From an uncultured Roseicyclus sp. (GTDB lineage Bacteria > Pseudomonadota > Alphaproteobacteria > Rhodobacterales > Rhodobacteraceae): a DNA stretch of 64,000 bases. The notes beneath the pieces are model-generated. The model did no database searches, was not told where the DNA came from, and worked only from the letters and a program-made list of their open reading frames with translations. Numbering within the stretch: the first letter of the stretch is position 1; each line of letters starts with the position of its first letter. Positions 1 through 8,613 of this stretch are shown here, piece by piece. The stretch is from contig CAKZPN010000076.1 of assembly GCA_937139335.1 (NCBI GenBank), positions 62,001 to 126,000 of the forward strand. The letters run 5' to 3'. Both the position numbers and the translations under genes were made by a program.

Positions 1-2889
1 GGAAATCCACCACCCGTCATGCAGCGTGACCACATAGGGCAGCCCCCGGTGCCGCAACCGGTCCACGACCGTGACGGTCAGGCGCTGGATGCAATGCAGA
101 TGCACCAGATCCGGGCGAATGCGATCCAGCAGGCGCTCGAAGATGTCGCCCATCCGGTGGTCGCGGATGTCCATCGTCCGGATCCCGTCGCGCGCCGTGA
201 TCGTCCAGATCCGCGCGCCGTCGCGGCTGTAGCATTTCACCTGATGCGGGCTTTCGCCGCCTTCCAGCGTGGTGATGACGTCGATCTCGTAGGTATCGCC
301 ATGAAGGCGGAGGAGGTCCGCCACATTGTCCCGCACCACGCGCGTCGCCCCGCCGATGTCTTGCGGCGGAAAAAAGACGTTCACGATCAGGAGCCGCTTT
401 TTGGGCGCCGGCAGCGGCGGGCGCACGGCGCCGAACATCGAACCGAAGCGGGCGCCCATGGCCTCCAGCGCATAGTCGCGCAGCACCACCTCGCGCGCGG
501 CGGCCCCGATCCGGGCCCTGAGACCGGCATCATCCACCAGCCGCAGGATCGCGGTCGCGAAGCCGGCCTTGTCGCTCGCCAGCAGGCCGGTCACGCCATC
601 CTCGATCACCTCGCAATGGATGGCGGTGGGGCTGACCACGGAGGGGACGCCGAACATCGCCGCCTCCATCCACTTGATCTCGCTTTTCGCGTCGGTGATG
701 ACCGAGGGGAACAGGACCGACAGGTTGATGTCGGCCTCGGCCACCTCGGCGCAGAACGCCTCGAAATCCCAGATCGGCGGGATAAGCCGCACGTCGGGAT
801 GATCGGGGTCGAGATTACGGAGCTCGGGGAACTCGCCGATGATGCGGATCTCGACCTTGCCGGGGCGCTTGGCCAGCACCTCGGCCAATGCCGGTTCCAG
901 CACCTCGGCGAACTCGGCCTTGTGGGCCTTGGTGCCCGAACCGTAGTAGATCACCAGCTTGTCGCGTTTCGCGGGCCTGGCCCGCGCCGCCCGCTCGATC
1001 ACCCGCATGTGCGGCTGCCCCAGCGCGTTGCGATGCACGAAGACCGCGCCGCTGCGCACCACGTCCGCCATCGCGCCCTGGATCGTGGGGGTCGAGGCGA
1101 TGCCGTAGTCGCACATCCCCATCGCGTGCCGGAACAACGGCACGCCGCAGGCGATGGCCGCATGATCGGTCGCGGTGATCTGCCCGGCATAGGTCGCCAG
1201 CGGCGGCGGGAAGAGAGCGGTGTCAAAGATCAGGTCGTCGCAGTCGTAGAAGGTCGCCAGACCCTGCTGCGCCGCCTCGGCGATCAGGTCGATGATGGGC
1301 AGGAAGGCAGCCAGCCGCATGAAGATCACGGCGTCGTACTGCTCGAGCCGGTCGCGCAACCGGTCCAGATCGAGGCTTTGCACGTACAGGTCGGCCTCGT
1401 AGCCTGCGGCGCGCAGCTGGTCGATCTTCTGGTCGGCGCGGTAAAGCTTGCACTGGTAAATATCGTCGTTGGCGAGGATCGCCACGCGCCGGATCGGCGC
1501 GCTGCGGCGGGGCGGCTCGTAGGGCGGGGTGTAGAGCGTAAGGGCGCGCGTCAAAAGCCCCTGGATCTCCGGCACAGGCATCGACCGGATGCGCCCGCGC
1601 AGGTCGGACCAGATGGTGTTGAAGATCGCGCCGCCCAGATCCCGGCGGCGACGGCGCAACGTGACGTCGCCGAACACCGCGTCCGGCAACGCGTCGCAGA
1701 GATCAAGCGCCTCCGACAGCCGGTTCTGGGACACCAGCCGCTCGGCCAGGGTGATCCTGTTGGAGCCGATGTCGAAATCCGCCGGCACCGCCTGGCGTAG
1801 CTGGATCTCGGTGCCGATCCGGTTCTGCCCATAGATGAGGTCGGCGAGGTCGAGGCTGGCACGCGGATGGCCGGGGCTGTGGCCGAGCACCCGCGTCAGC
1901 AGCCATTCCGCCGCGCCGGTGTCGCCCACGTGGCGCTTGTGGCGCGCGAGGTCGATGAGGAAGGCCTCGATCCCCGGCTCGGCCGGGTCGAAGACCGTCG
2001 CGCCCGGAAACGGAAGCCGTTCCAGATGCGCCAGCGTCGCCGGCAGGCCCGCACCGTCGTCAAGATCGGCGGAGGCCGCGCGGAACGCATCCATCTTCTC
2101 AAGCGCGGCAGGCGGAAGCGGCACGTCGGTGCGCATGCGGAACCAGACCCGCGCGTTCGCATGTGCGCCACAGCGCAATCCGATCCGCGCCCAATGCTGC
2201 AACAGCGCCGGCCCATCCGGCCCCGGCAGGCCGGTGACCCCGGCATGCGCGCAGGCGGCCCGGTAGAACGCCGCATCGAACCGGTGGTCGGGATGGGGCG
2301 GGATGCCGGCGCGCAGGCCCGTCTCGCAGAAATGCCGGATCGCGGAGAGACGATCGAACCGGGTCAGCGGCTGGCCCGCAGCCTCGGCGGCGACCGCGTA
2401 GAACTCATGCTCGAAGATCTGGGTCAGGACCGGCCCGTGCAACCCCTGCGCCAGCCACAGATCCGGCTCGCGCAGCCACGCCGCCGTGACCGGGACACCG
2501 GCCTTCGTCAGCGCCATCGCGGCGGCGCCGGCATCCAGATCCTCCGGCAGGTCCAGATTGTGAAACCGCCGGACGAACGCAGCATCCCAGCGGTCGGGCC
2601 GGCCATCGCGCCCCTCGGCATGCCCGAATTCGAGGTAGTGATACGCCGCCTCGCCCGACGACGCGACCACATCGGCCACATCGGGGTTCTTTTCGAGATA
2701 TGCGCCAAGGCTGAACCCGCGCGCCAGCAAGCCGGCCTTTTCGTGCCGCGCCAGCACCGCTGCACCGTCGCGCTTGCGGGCTGCCTGCCTGTACCAGGCC
2801 TGCCAGTCGAACTGCGCCTCTTCGCCGCCAAGCCGCGCGACCCGGCCGCCCAATCTGCGCCAGGTCCTGGATGCGTCGTGCCCGATCAT
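1..2889 (-). CDS. Multidomain glycosyltransferase, 3' end outside window
   Basis: This open frame of 963 codons reaches the window edge without a stop, so the protein is incomplete at its C-terminus. Residues about 63-95 carry the pattern YLEKNPDV ... HYLEFGHAEGRD, a motif common in the N-terminal parts of large polysaccharide glycosyltransferases. From about residue 463 a glycosyltransferase group 1/GT4-like domain begins (RRVAILANDDIYQCKLYRAD) and ends near DYALEAMGARF at about 813. A second GT4-like N-terminal half then starts (LLIVNVFFPPQDIGGATRVV) and is cut by the edge. Start ATG 2889 is preceded by GAGG; upstream codons are open, so a longer form is possible. The likely role is transfer of sugars onto capsule, O-antigen or exopolysaccharide in the cytoplasm. 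Acceptor and donor cannot be read from the sequence. Confidence 0.85.
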   Translation of the reverse strand, partial: MIGHDASRTWRRLGGRVARLGGEEAQFDWQAWYRQAARKRDGAAVLARHEKAGLLARGFSLGAYLEKNPDVADVVASSGEAAYHYLEFGHAEGRDGRPDRWDAAFVRRFHNLDLPEDLDAGAAAMALTKAGVPVTAAWLREPDLWLAQGLHGPVLTQIFEHEFYAVAAEAAGQPLTRFDRLSAIRHFCETGLRAGIPPHPDHRFDAAFYRAACAHAGVTGLPGPDGPALLQHWARIGLRCGAHANARVWFRMRTDVPLPPAALEKMDAFRAASADLDDGAGLPATLAHLERLPFPGATVFDPAEPGIEAFLIDLARHKRHVGDTGAAEWLLTRVLGHSPGHPRASLDLADLIYGQNRIGTEIQLRQAVPADFDIGSNRITLAERLVSQNRLSEALDLCDALPDAVFGDVTLRRRRRDLGGAIFNTIWSDLRGRIRSMPVPEIQGLLTRALTLYTPPYEPPRRSAPIRRVAILANDDIYQCKLYRADQKIDQLRAAGYEADLYVQSLDLDRLRDRLEQYDAVIFMRLAAFLPIIDLIAEAAQQGLATFYDCDDLIFDTALFPPPLATYAGQITATDHAAIACGVPLFRHAMGMCDYGIASTPTIQGAMADVVRSGAVFVHRNALGQPHMRVIERAARARPAKRDKLVIYYGSGTKAHKAEFAEVLEPALAEVLAKRPGKVEIRIIGEFPELRNLDPDHPDVRLIPPIWDFEAFCAEVAEADINLSVLFPSVITDAKSEIKWMEAAMFGVPSVVSPTAIHCEVIEDGVTGLLASDKAGFATAILRLVDDAGLRARIGAAAREVVLRDYALEAMGARFGSMFGAVRPPLPAPKKRLLIVNVFFPPQDIGGATRVVRDNVADLLRLHGDTYEIDVITTLEGGESPHQVKCYSRDGARIWTITARDGIRTMDIRDHRMGDIFERLLDRIRPDLVHLHCIQRLTVTVVDRLRHRGLPYVVTLHDGWWIS

Positions 2890-3015
2890 GATGCCTCGTT
2901 CATCTCTCGCCGACTGGTTGCAAATCTGGCCCTGGCTCGACCGCTTGGGAACGGTATCTGAAACTGGGGGGTCTGCCGCTGCGGCATGCTGGTCCCCGCA
3001 AAATCACGCGCCGTC

Positions 3016-3387
3016 CTACCTCGGTTTTCCGATCTGCCCAAGATGGGTGACCGCAAACCCGTCGGGTGATTTGAGCCCGTATCCAAGAAGGCGGTCAAAC
3101 CCGGAATGCGCAAGCCAGAGTCCGCCCACAACCGCGAGCAGCGGGGCCGAAGTGATGAAAAACAAGGCCAGAAAGACTGCGCCGAAGGCATAAATATGGA
3201 CACTGTTGTAGACAAACGCCCCGACCCGCGGCCCCGCCGCATAGCCGGCAAAACTGAGATCGGGCGCAATAAAGATCAAAAGCGCGCCCCACCATGGCAT
3301 CAGGTCGGCGTGGGGCCAGAAGATCGCCAGACCGCAGAGTAGCATGATGCCGCCCTCGAACCGTTGCCAGCGTACCGCCCTGATCAT
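3016..3387 (-). CDS. DUF4260-like small integral membrane protein
   Basis: The product is about 123 residues and strongly hydrophobic, with three to four predicted membrane segments (GGIMLLCGLAIFW, ALLIFIAPDLSFAGYAAG, IYAFGAVFLALFFI, LLAVVGGLWLAHSGFDRLLG). The pattern PDLSFAGY and the ending HSGFDRLLGYGLK resemble the DUF4260 family, whose function is unknown. I chose ATG 3387 because the frame upstream is arginine-rich and looks non-coding. The gene is transcribed divergently from gpmI and shares no obvious operon. The family assignment is from memory of its motifs and is moderately sure; no biochemical role can be given. Confidence 0.72.
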   Translation of the reverse strand: MIRAVRWQRFEGGIMLLCGLAIFWPHADLMPWWGALLIFIAPDLSFAGYAAGPRVGAFVYNSVHIYAFGAVFLALFFITSAPLLAVVGGLWLAHSGFDRLLGYGLKSPDGFAVTHLGQIGKPR

Positions 3388-3574
3388 GTTGGTCCCATGG
3401 CTTGTGTCGCGTCCTGCTGGTCCGTGCTGCGGCTGTCGGGGTCGGGCAGCGTCGCCCCGTCCATGCCCGAGCATACCGGCGGCGCGCAACGCTGTCATCC
3501 GGCCTGCAGCGGATCTTTGCCGCCTTGCATGCCGGAGGGGCGCTGCCTAGAACCGGGGCTGGGGAGCTTCAGCC

Positions 3575-5116
3575 ATGGCCAAGACCACCACACCCAAACC
3601 TGTCGTCCTGTGCATCCTCGATGGATGGGGCATCGGCCCGACCGAGGCGGACAATGCGCCGCTGCTGGCCCGGACGCCGAACTTCGACCGGCTGATGGCG
3701 ACATGCCCGCACGCAACGCTGATCACCCATGGCGCCGCCGCGGGCCTGCCCGACGGCCAGATGGGGAATTCCGAGGTCGGCCACACGAACATCGGCGCCG
3801 GCCGCGTGGTGCAGATGGATCTGGTCCGCATCGACGAGGCCATCCGGTCGGAGCGGTTCGCACAGGAGACCGCGCTCACCACCTTCATCGACACGCTGAA
3901 AGCCACCGGCGGGGCGGCGCATCTGTTCGGCCTCGTTTCCGACGGCGGCGTGCACAGCCAGCTTGATCACCTGATCGCGGCGACCGAGGCGATCGCAGCG
4001 GCGGGCGTGCCGGTGTGGCTGCACGCGATCACCGACGGTCGCGACGTCGCGCCGCGGTCGGCACCGGTCTACCTCGGCCATCTGCAACACCGCATGCCCG
4101 AAGGCGCCTCCATCGCGACAGTGATCGGCCGGTATTTCGCGATGGACCGCGACAAGCGCTGGGATCGGGTCGCGCGCGCCTATGAAGCGATGGCGCATGG
4201 CGCGGGCGCCGAAGGCACGCTGCATGTCGAGGGCGATGCGCTTGACGCCGTCGCCGCGGCCCATGAGCGGGGCGAGAGCGATGAATTCATCCAGCCGACG
4301 GTCCTGGGTGACTATGCCGGCATGAAATCCGGCGACGGCATCTTTTGCCTGAACTTCCGCGCCGACCGCGCGCGCGAGATCCTGTCGGCGCTGGCCGACC
4401 CCGGTTTCGATGCCTTCGACACCGGCGCGCGGCCCGACCTGGCGGCGGCGCTGGGCATGGTCGATTATTCCAAGGCCCACGACCGCTTCATGACGACGGT
4501 CTATCCGAAGCAGGAAATCGTGAACACTTTGGCCGAATGGGTGGCCAGCCACGGCCTCAGGCAATTCCACATCGCCGAAACCGAGAAATACCCGCACGTC
4601 ACCTTCTTCCTGAACGGCGGCAAGGAGCCACCGGTGGAGGGCGAGGATCGCTACATGGCGCAATCGCCCAAGGTCACGACCTATGACCTGCAGCCCGAGA
4701 TGTCGGCGGGCGAAGTGACCGATCACCTCGTGGGCGCCATTGCCGAAGGCTACGACCTCATCGTCGTGAACTACGCCAATCCCGACATGGTCGGCCACAC
4801 CGGCGACCTGCACGCCGCGATCCGCGCCTGCGAGGCGGTGGACGAGGGGTTGGGTCGGGTGCTTGCCGCGTTGGAAAAAGCCGGCGGCGCGATGATCGTG
4901 ACGGCCGACCACGGCAATTGCGAAACCATGCTCGACCCCACGACCGGCGGGCCGCATACGGCGCATACGACGAACCCCGTGCCGGTGATCTTGGTTGGCG
5001 GACCGGAGGGCGCGCGCTTGCGCGCCGGTATCCTCGCCGATCTCGCGCCCAGCCTGTTGCAACTGATGGGCCTGCCGCAGCCGACCGAGATGACCGGGCG
5101 GTCGCTGATCGAATGA
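3575..5116 (+). CDS. gpmI: 2,3-bisphosphoglycerate-independent phosphoglycerate mutase
   Basis: GpmI interconverts 3-phosphoglycerate and 2-phosphoglycerate in glycolysis and gluconeogenesis in the cytoplasm, using two Mn ions and a phosphoserine intermediate. The 513-residue length is normal. The N-terminus VVLCILDGWG carries the first metal ligand, and the nucleophilic Ser66 lies in GQMGNSEVGH. The C-terminal alkaline-phosphatase-like part shows NYANPDMVGHTGD and VTADHGNCE, which supply metal-binding Asp and His residues. The stop codon overlaps the start of the next gene (ATGATG), so it probably leads a gpmI-envC-ctpA-rppH operon. Confidence 0.97.
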   Translation: MAKTTTPKPVVLCILDGWGIGPTEADNAPLLARTPNFDRLMATCPHATLITHGAAAGLPDGQMGNSEVGHTNIGAGRVVQMDLVRIDEAIRSERFAQETALTTFIDTLKATGGAAHLFGLVSDGGVHSQLDHLIAATEAIAAAGVPVWLHAITDGRDVAPRSAPVYLGHLQHRMPEGASIATVIGRYFAMDRDKRWDRVARAYEAMAHGAGAEGTLHVEGDALDAVAAAHERGESDEFIQPTVLGDYAGMKSGDGIFCLNFRADRAREILSALADPGFDAFDTGARPDLAAALGMVDYSKAHDRFMTTVYPKQEIVNTLAEWVASHGLRQFHIAETEKYPHVTFFLNGGKEPPVEGEDRYMAQSPKVTTYDLQPEMSAGEVTDHLVGAIAEGYDLIVVNYANPDMVGHTGDLHAAIRACEAVDEGLGRVLAALEKAGGAMIVTADHGNCETMLDPTTGGPHTAHTTNPVPVILVGGPEGARLRAGILADLAPSLLQLMGLPQPTEMTGRSLIE

Positions 5117-6246
5117 TGCTGCGCGCCGCCCTTGCCGCCGCTTTGCTGCTCGCCTCGCCCGCCCGCGCCGAGACGGACGCCGCTTCGGTCGCCGCCGAGG
5201 CGGCCGAGATGCTGGAACAGGCGGGCTTTGCCCTGCTGGAGGCCGACGGCGCGCGCGACCGGGTCGAGGCGTTGACCCAGACCGTGCGCGCCTACGAGGA
5301 GGGGCTGCTGGCGCTGCGCGAAGGTATCCGGCAGGCGGCGCTGCGCGAACAGACCATCCTTGCCGTCTTCGAGGCCGAGCGCGACCGTCTCGCCCGGCTG
5401 TTGGGCGTGCTGCAAAGCATCGAGGGCGCGCCCGCGCCGCTGTTGCTGATGCATCCCGAGGGGCCGCTGGGCACCGCCCGGTCCGGCATGATCCTGTCCG
5501 AGATCACGCCCGCCGTGGCTGAGGAGGCCCGCACGCTGCGCGCGCAGTTGCAGGATCTTGCGACGCTGCGCGCCTTGCAGGACACCGCGCTGGGCCAGCT
5601 GTCCGGGGCGCTCGACCGCGCGCAGGAGGCGCGGACCCAGTTGAGCCAGGCCATCGCCGACCGGCGCATGCTGCCCGACAATTTCATCCGCGACGAGACC
5701 GCGATGGCGGAACTGCTCCAGAGCGTCGATTCGCTGGACGGGCTGGCCGAGGCGCTGACCGCCGATCCGGCCGACCCCGCCCCCGACCTGCCGGATTTCG
5801 CCGATGCGCGCGGCGCACTGCCGCTGCCCGTGCTGGGCACGCTCCTGCGCAGTTTCGAGGAGAGCGATGCGGCAGGCGTCGCCCGCCCCGGTCTTGTCTA
5901 CGCCACCGGGCCGCGCGCGCTCGTCACCTCGCCGTGGCCGTCGTCGGTCCGCTACGCCGGCCCGCTGCTGGATTACGGAAATGTCATTATCCTCGAGCCG
6001 CAGGCCGGCTATCTGCTGGTGCTGGCGGGGCTGGGCACCCTTTACGTCACCCCCGGCACGCTCGTACCCTCCGGCGGACCGCTGGGCCTGATGCCGGGCG
6101 ATCCGGGGCCTGACAGCGAAGAATTGATCGTCGCGGCGACGCAAGGTGGTGGCGCCGGGCTGACGGAAACGCTTTATATCGAAATGCGGGACACCGGCGC
6201 GCCTGTTGATCCGGCAACGTGGTTCACTGAAACCGGGCGCGACTGA
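5113..6246 (+). CDS. EnvC-like murein hydrolase activator with degenerate LytM domain
   Basis: The 377-residue protein has a signal peptide (LRAALAAALLLASPARA), a long coiled-coil region (about residues 20-230) and a C-terminal LytM/M23-like domain. EnvC proteins act in the periplasm, where they bind and activate amidases that split septal peptidoglycan. In this LytM domain the metal-binding His positions of active M23 peptidases look replaced: the sequence reads VIILEPQAGYLLVLAGLGTLYV, with no HxH or HxxxD. It is therefore probably a regulator, not a peptidase. Two adjacent ATG codons (5113 and 5116) overlap the gpmI stop, so translation is probably coupled. It sits directly upstream of ctpA, a common order in this family of bacteria. 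Confidence 0.85.
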   Translation: MMLRAALAAALLLASPARAETDAASVAAEAAEMLEQAGFALLEADGARDRVEALTQTVRAYEEGLLALREGIRQAALREQTILAVFEAERDRLARLLGVLQSIEGAPAPLLLMHPEGPLGTARSGMILSEITPAVAEEARTLRAQLQDLATLRALQDTALGQLSGALDRAQEARTQLSQAIADRRMLPDNFIRDETAMAELLQSVDSLDGLAEALTADPADPAPDLPDFADARGALPLPVLGTLLRSFEESDAAGVARPGLVYATGPRALVTSPWPSSVRYAGPLLDYGNVIILEPQAGYLLVLAGLGTLYVTPGTLVPSGGPLGLMPGDPGPDSEELIVAATQGGGAGLTETLYIEMRDTGAPVDPATWFTETGRD

Positions 6247-6264
6247 GACGAAGGATTGGACACC

Positions 6265-7599
6265 ATGAACAAGCTGATCATCGCCGCCATCGGGGGCATC
6301 GCGGGCGGGGTTCTGCTCAGCACACAGGTGGCCGGGCCGCTGATCGCGCAGGAAAACCGCGCGAACACCTCGGTCTATGAACAGCTCGACCTGTTCGGCG
6401 ACATCTTCGAGCGCATCCGCGCCAACTACGTGGAGGATGTCGACGAGGCCGCCCTGATCGAGGCCGCGATCAACGGCATGCTCACCTCGCTCGACCCGCA
6501 CTCCAGCTACCTGCCGCCGCGCGATTTCGACGACATGCAGGTCCAGACCCGCGGCGAGTTCGGCGGTCTCGGTATCGAGGTGACGCAAGAAGACGGCTTC
6601 GTCCGCGTCATCACGCCGATGGACGACACCCCCGCGATGGAGGCCGGGGTCGAAGCCGGCGATTTCATCACCCATGTCGACAACGAGGCGCTGCTGGGCC
6701 TGACGCTGGAACAGGCGGTGGACATGATGCGCGGGCCGATCGGCTCGGAGATCGTGATCACCGTCGTGCGCGAGGGCCAGGATCAGCCCTTTGACATCAC
6801 CATCGTGCGCGACCGCATCCGCCTGACGGCCGTGCGCTACCGGCTCGAGGGCAACACCGCCGTCTTGCGGGTGTCGACCTTCAACGACCAGACCTTTCCG
6901 AACCTGCGCGACGGGTTGCTCGAGATGATCGAGGAGGTCGGCGGGATCGCCAACCTGAACGGCGTGGTGATCGACCTGCGCAACAACCCCGGCGGGTTGC
7001 TGAACCAGGCGATCCGCGTCTCGGACGCGTTCCTCGAGCAAGGCGAGATCGTGTCGACGCGCGGCCGCAACCCCGAGGATGGCGAGCGCTACAACGCCAC
7101 CCCCGGCGATCTGATCGAAGGCCTGCCGCTGGTGGTCCTGGTCAACGGCGGCTCTGCCTCGGCGTCCGAGATCGTCGCCGGCGCGCTGCAGGATCATCGC
7201 CGCGCCGTCGTGGTGGGCACCAACACCTTCGGCAAGGGCTCGGTCCAGTCGATCATGCCGCTGGCCGGCAATGGCGCGATGCGACTGACCACCTCGCTGT
7301 ATTACACCCCCTCCGGCCGCTCGATCCAGGCACTGGGCATCGCGCCCGACATCCTGGTCGAACAGCGCGAGCCGGTGGAGGTGGACGAAGAGGAACAGGC
7401 CGCCGTGAACCGCCGCAACGAGGCATCGCTGCGTGGATCGCTGCAGAATTCTACCCTGACCGATGACCAGCGCCGCCAGCTGGAAGAGGAACAGGAGATC
7501 GCCGAGGCCACGGCGCAGCTGCGCAACGAGGACTACCAGCTCGCCTATGCCATCGACATCCTGACAGGCCTGAACGCGCTGGGCCCGCGGGCCAACTGA
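6265..7599 (+). CDS. ctpA: Carboxy-terminal processing protease (S41 family)
   Basis: A periplasmic or membrane-anchored serine protease that trims or degrades exported proteins. The N-terminus IIAAIGGIAGGVLLSTQVAG is an uncleaved anchor or signal peptide. A PDZ domain covers about residues 90-170 (GEFGGLGIEVTQEDGFVRVI). The catalytic Ser lies in GGSASASEI (about 296-302) and the general-base Lys324 in TFGKGSVQ. Length 444 is usual for CtpA. ATG 6265 has AAGGA nine bases upstream; an in-frame TTG at 6256 lies almost on top of that Shine-Dalgarno and is less likely. Its position after the EnvC-like gene suggests a shared role in cell-wall remodelling, but the substrate is unknown. Confidence 0.95.
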   Translation: MNKLIIAAIGGIAGGVLLSTQVAGPLIAQENRANTSVYEQLDLFGDIFERIRANYVEDVDEAALIEAAINGMLTSLDPHSSYLPPRDFDDMQVQTRGEFGGLGIEVTQEDGFVRVITPMDDTPAMEAGVEAGDFITHVDNEALLGLTLEQAVDMMRGPIGSEIVITVVREGQDQPFDITIVRDRIRLTAVRYRLEGNTAVLRVSTFNDQTFPNLRDGLLEMIEEVGGIANLNGVVIDLRNNPGGLLNQAIRVSDAFLEQGEIVSTRGRNPEDGERYNATPGDLIEGLPLVVLVNGGSASASEIVAGALQDHRRAVVVGTNTFGKGSVQSIMPLAGNGAMRLTTSLYYTPSGRSIQALGIAPDILVEQREPVEVDEEEQAAVNRRNEASLRGSLQNSTLTDDQRRQLEEEQEIAEATAQLRNEDYQLAYAIDILTGLNALGPRAN

Positions 7600-7611
7600 G
7601 CGGGTGGGGAT

Positions 7612-8091
7612 GTGACCCCCGAAGAGATCGCGCGCCTGCCCTACCGGCCCTGCGTCGGAGTGGTCCTGAGCCACCCCGACGGGCGCGTCTTCGCCGGCCA
7701 GCGGGCGGACATGGACACCCCCGCCTGGCAGATGCCCCAGGGCGGCATCGACGCGGAGGAAAGCCCGCTCGACGCCGCCTATCGTGAGCTGGAGGAGGAA
7801 ACCGGCGTCACCCGCGCCGATGTGCGGCTGGTTTCGGAAACCGCCGACTGGATCGCCTATGACCTTCCGCATGACGTGGTGCCGACACGGTGGAAGGGCA
7901 AATACCGGGGGCAGGCGCAGAAATGGGTGCGGTTCGAACTGACCGCGCCCGAGGCTGTTATTGATTTACAACACAAGGATGTGGAGTTCTCGGCCTGGCG
8001 CTGGATGGCAGCGTCGGAGCTTCTGGATCTGATCGTGCCGTTCAAGCGTTCGATCTATGAAGCTGTGCTGAAGGAGTTCGGACTATGCTGA
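7612..8091 (+). CDS. rppH: RNA pyrophosphohydrolase (Nudix)
   Basis: RppH removes pyrophosphate from the 5' triphosphate end of RNAs and so triggers decay. The Nudix box is intact: GGIDAEESPLDAAYRELEEE followed by TGV. The N-terminus YRPCVGVVLSHPDGRVFAGQ and the WQMPQGGI segment are typical of RppH. The 159-residue length is normal. The start codon is GTG (7612), 12 bases after the ctpA stop. The last codons overlap the start of the next gene. It completes the gpmI-envC-ctpA-rppH block. Confidence 0.94.
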   Translation: MTPEEIARLPYRPCVGVVLSHPDGRVFAGQRADMDTPAWQMPQGGIDAEESPLDAAYRELEEETGVTRADVRLVSETADWIAYDLPHDVVPTRWKGKYRGQAQKWVRFELTAPEAVIDLQHKDVEFSAWRWMAASELLDLIVPFKRSIYEAVLKEFGLC

Positions 8092-8549
8092 AACACATTG
8101 CCATCTCGGTCGCCATCTTTGCCGCAGGCCCCGCCAGTGCGCTCAGCTGCCTGCGGCCCGAGGTGGGATCCAGCTTCGAACGCGCTGACCAGCGCGAAGA
8201 GGCGTTTGTCGTCGCCCTCGGAAGCCTCGAGCGCAGCGGCCCCAACGTCATGGACGGACCGGAAACGGGCGACCCGAACATGCGCGTGGGCTATGGCTTT
8301 CCGGCGCGGTTCACCGGTCGTCTGGCCACCTCCGGCGGGTTCAACGCGGACCGCGCACTCGACGTCACGGTCGAGGTCGGCTGCGTGTCCGCCTGGTGTG
8401 GCGACGACAGCCTGAGCGATTACGGTCTCTACTTCCTGCGCCTCGACGAAGCGGGCAGCTACGCGCTGGAGGCCGGCCCCTGCGGCGGGTTCTTCTTCGG
8501 CAACCCGGAAGAGCATCAGTTGATGGAGGTCATCAGCCTGATGCCCTGA
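8085..8549 (+). CDS. Secreted hypothetical protein
   Basis: The 154-residue product has a signal peptide (MLKHIAISVAIFAAGPASA) and a mature part containing five cysteines, including paired ones in VGCVSAWCGDD and GPCGGFFFG. The region FPARFTGRLATSGGF and a beta-rich pattern suggest a small periplasmic domain. No family with a known function is recognised. Its ATG overlaps the last codons of rppH, so it is translated as part of the same unit. Disulfide bonding is inferred only from the number and placement of cysteines. Confidence 0.75.
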   Translation: MLKHIAISVAIFAAGPASALSCLRPEVGSSFERADQREEAFVVALGSLERSGPNVMDGPETGDPNMRVGYGFPARFTGRLATSGGFNADRALDVTVEVGCVSAWCGDDSLSDYGLYFLRLDEAGSYALEAGPCGGFFFGNPEEHQLMEVISLMP

Positions 8550-8586
8550 CGGGACGTCGCCTGCTCCGGCGGGCGACTCGCGTAGA

Positions 8587-8601
8587 GAACAAAAGGTGAA
8601 T
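8587..8601. promoter_or_regulatory. LexA-like (SOS) box upstream of dnaE2
   Basis: The sequence GAAC-N7-GAAT differs at one base from GAAC-N7-GAAC, the inverted form of the alphaproteobacterial LexA operator GTTC-N7-GTTC. It lies 12 bases before the preferred dnaE2 start and overlaps a possible -10 (TATACT, 8601-8606). dnaE2 is a classical SOS gene in alphaproteobacteria, which makes the match meaningful. Binding itself is inferred. Confidence 0.45.
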
Positions 8602-8613
8602 ATACTGCGGGTC

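Noticed and set aside
19..1800. Plus-strand frame of 593 codons opposite the glycosyltransferase
   Set aside because: The minus strand carries coherent glycosyltransferase motifs; the plus-strand product looks like a codon shadow.
4771..7872. Open frame of more than 1,000 codons on the minus strand opposite gpmI, envC and ctpA
   Set aside because: It is antisense to three clear family genes, rich in His/Arg/Gln, and has no domain; long antisense frames are expected at this G+C.
8556..8577. Hairpin GTCGCC/GGCGAC before dnaE2 as a terminator
   Set aside because: No T-run follows on either strand; kept only as a possible structure.
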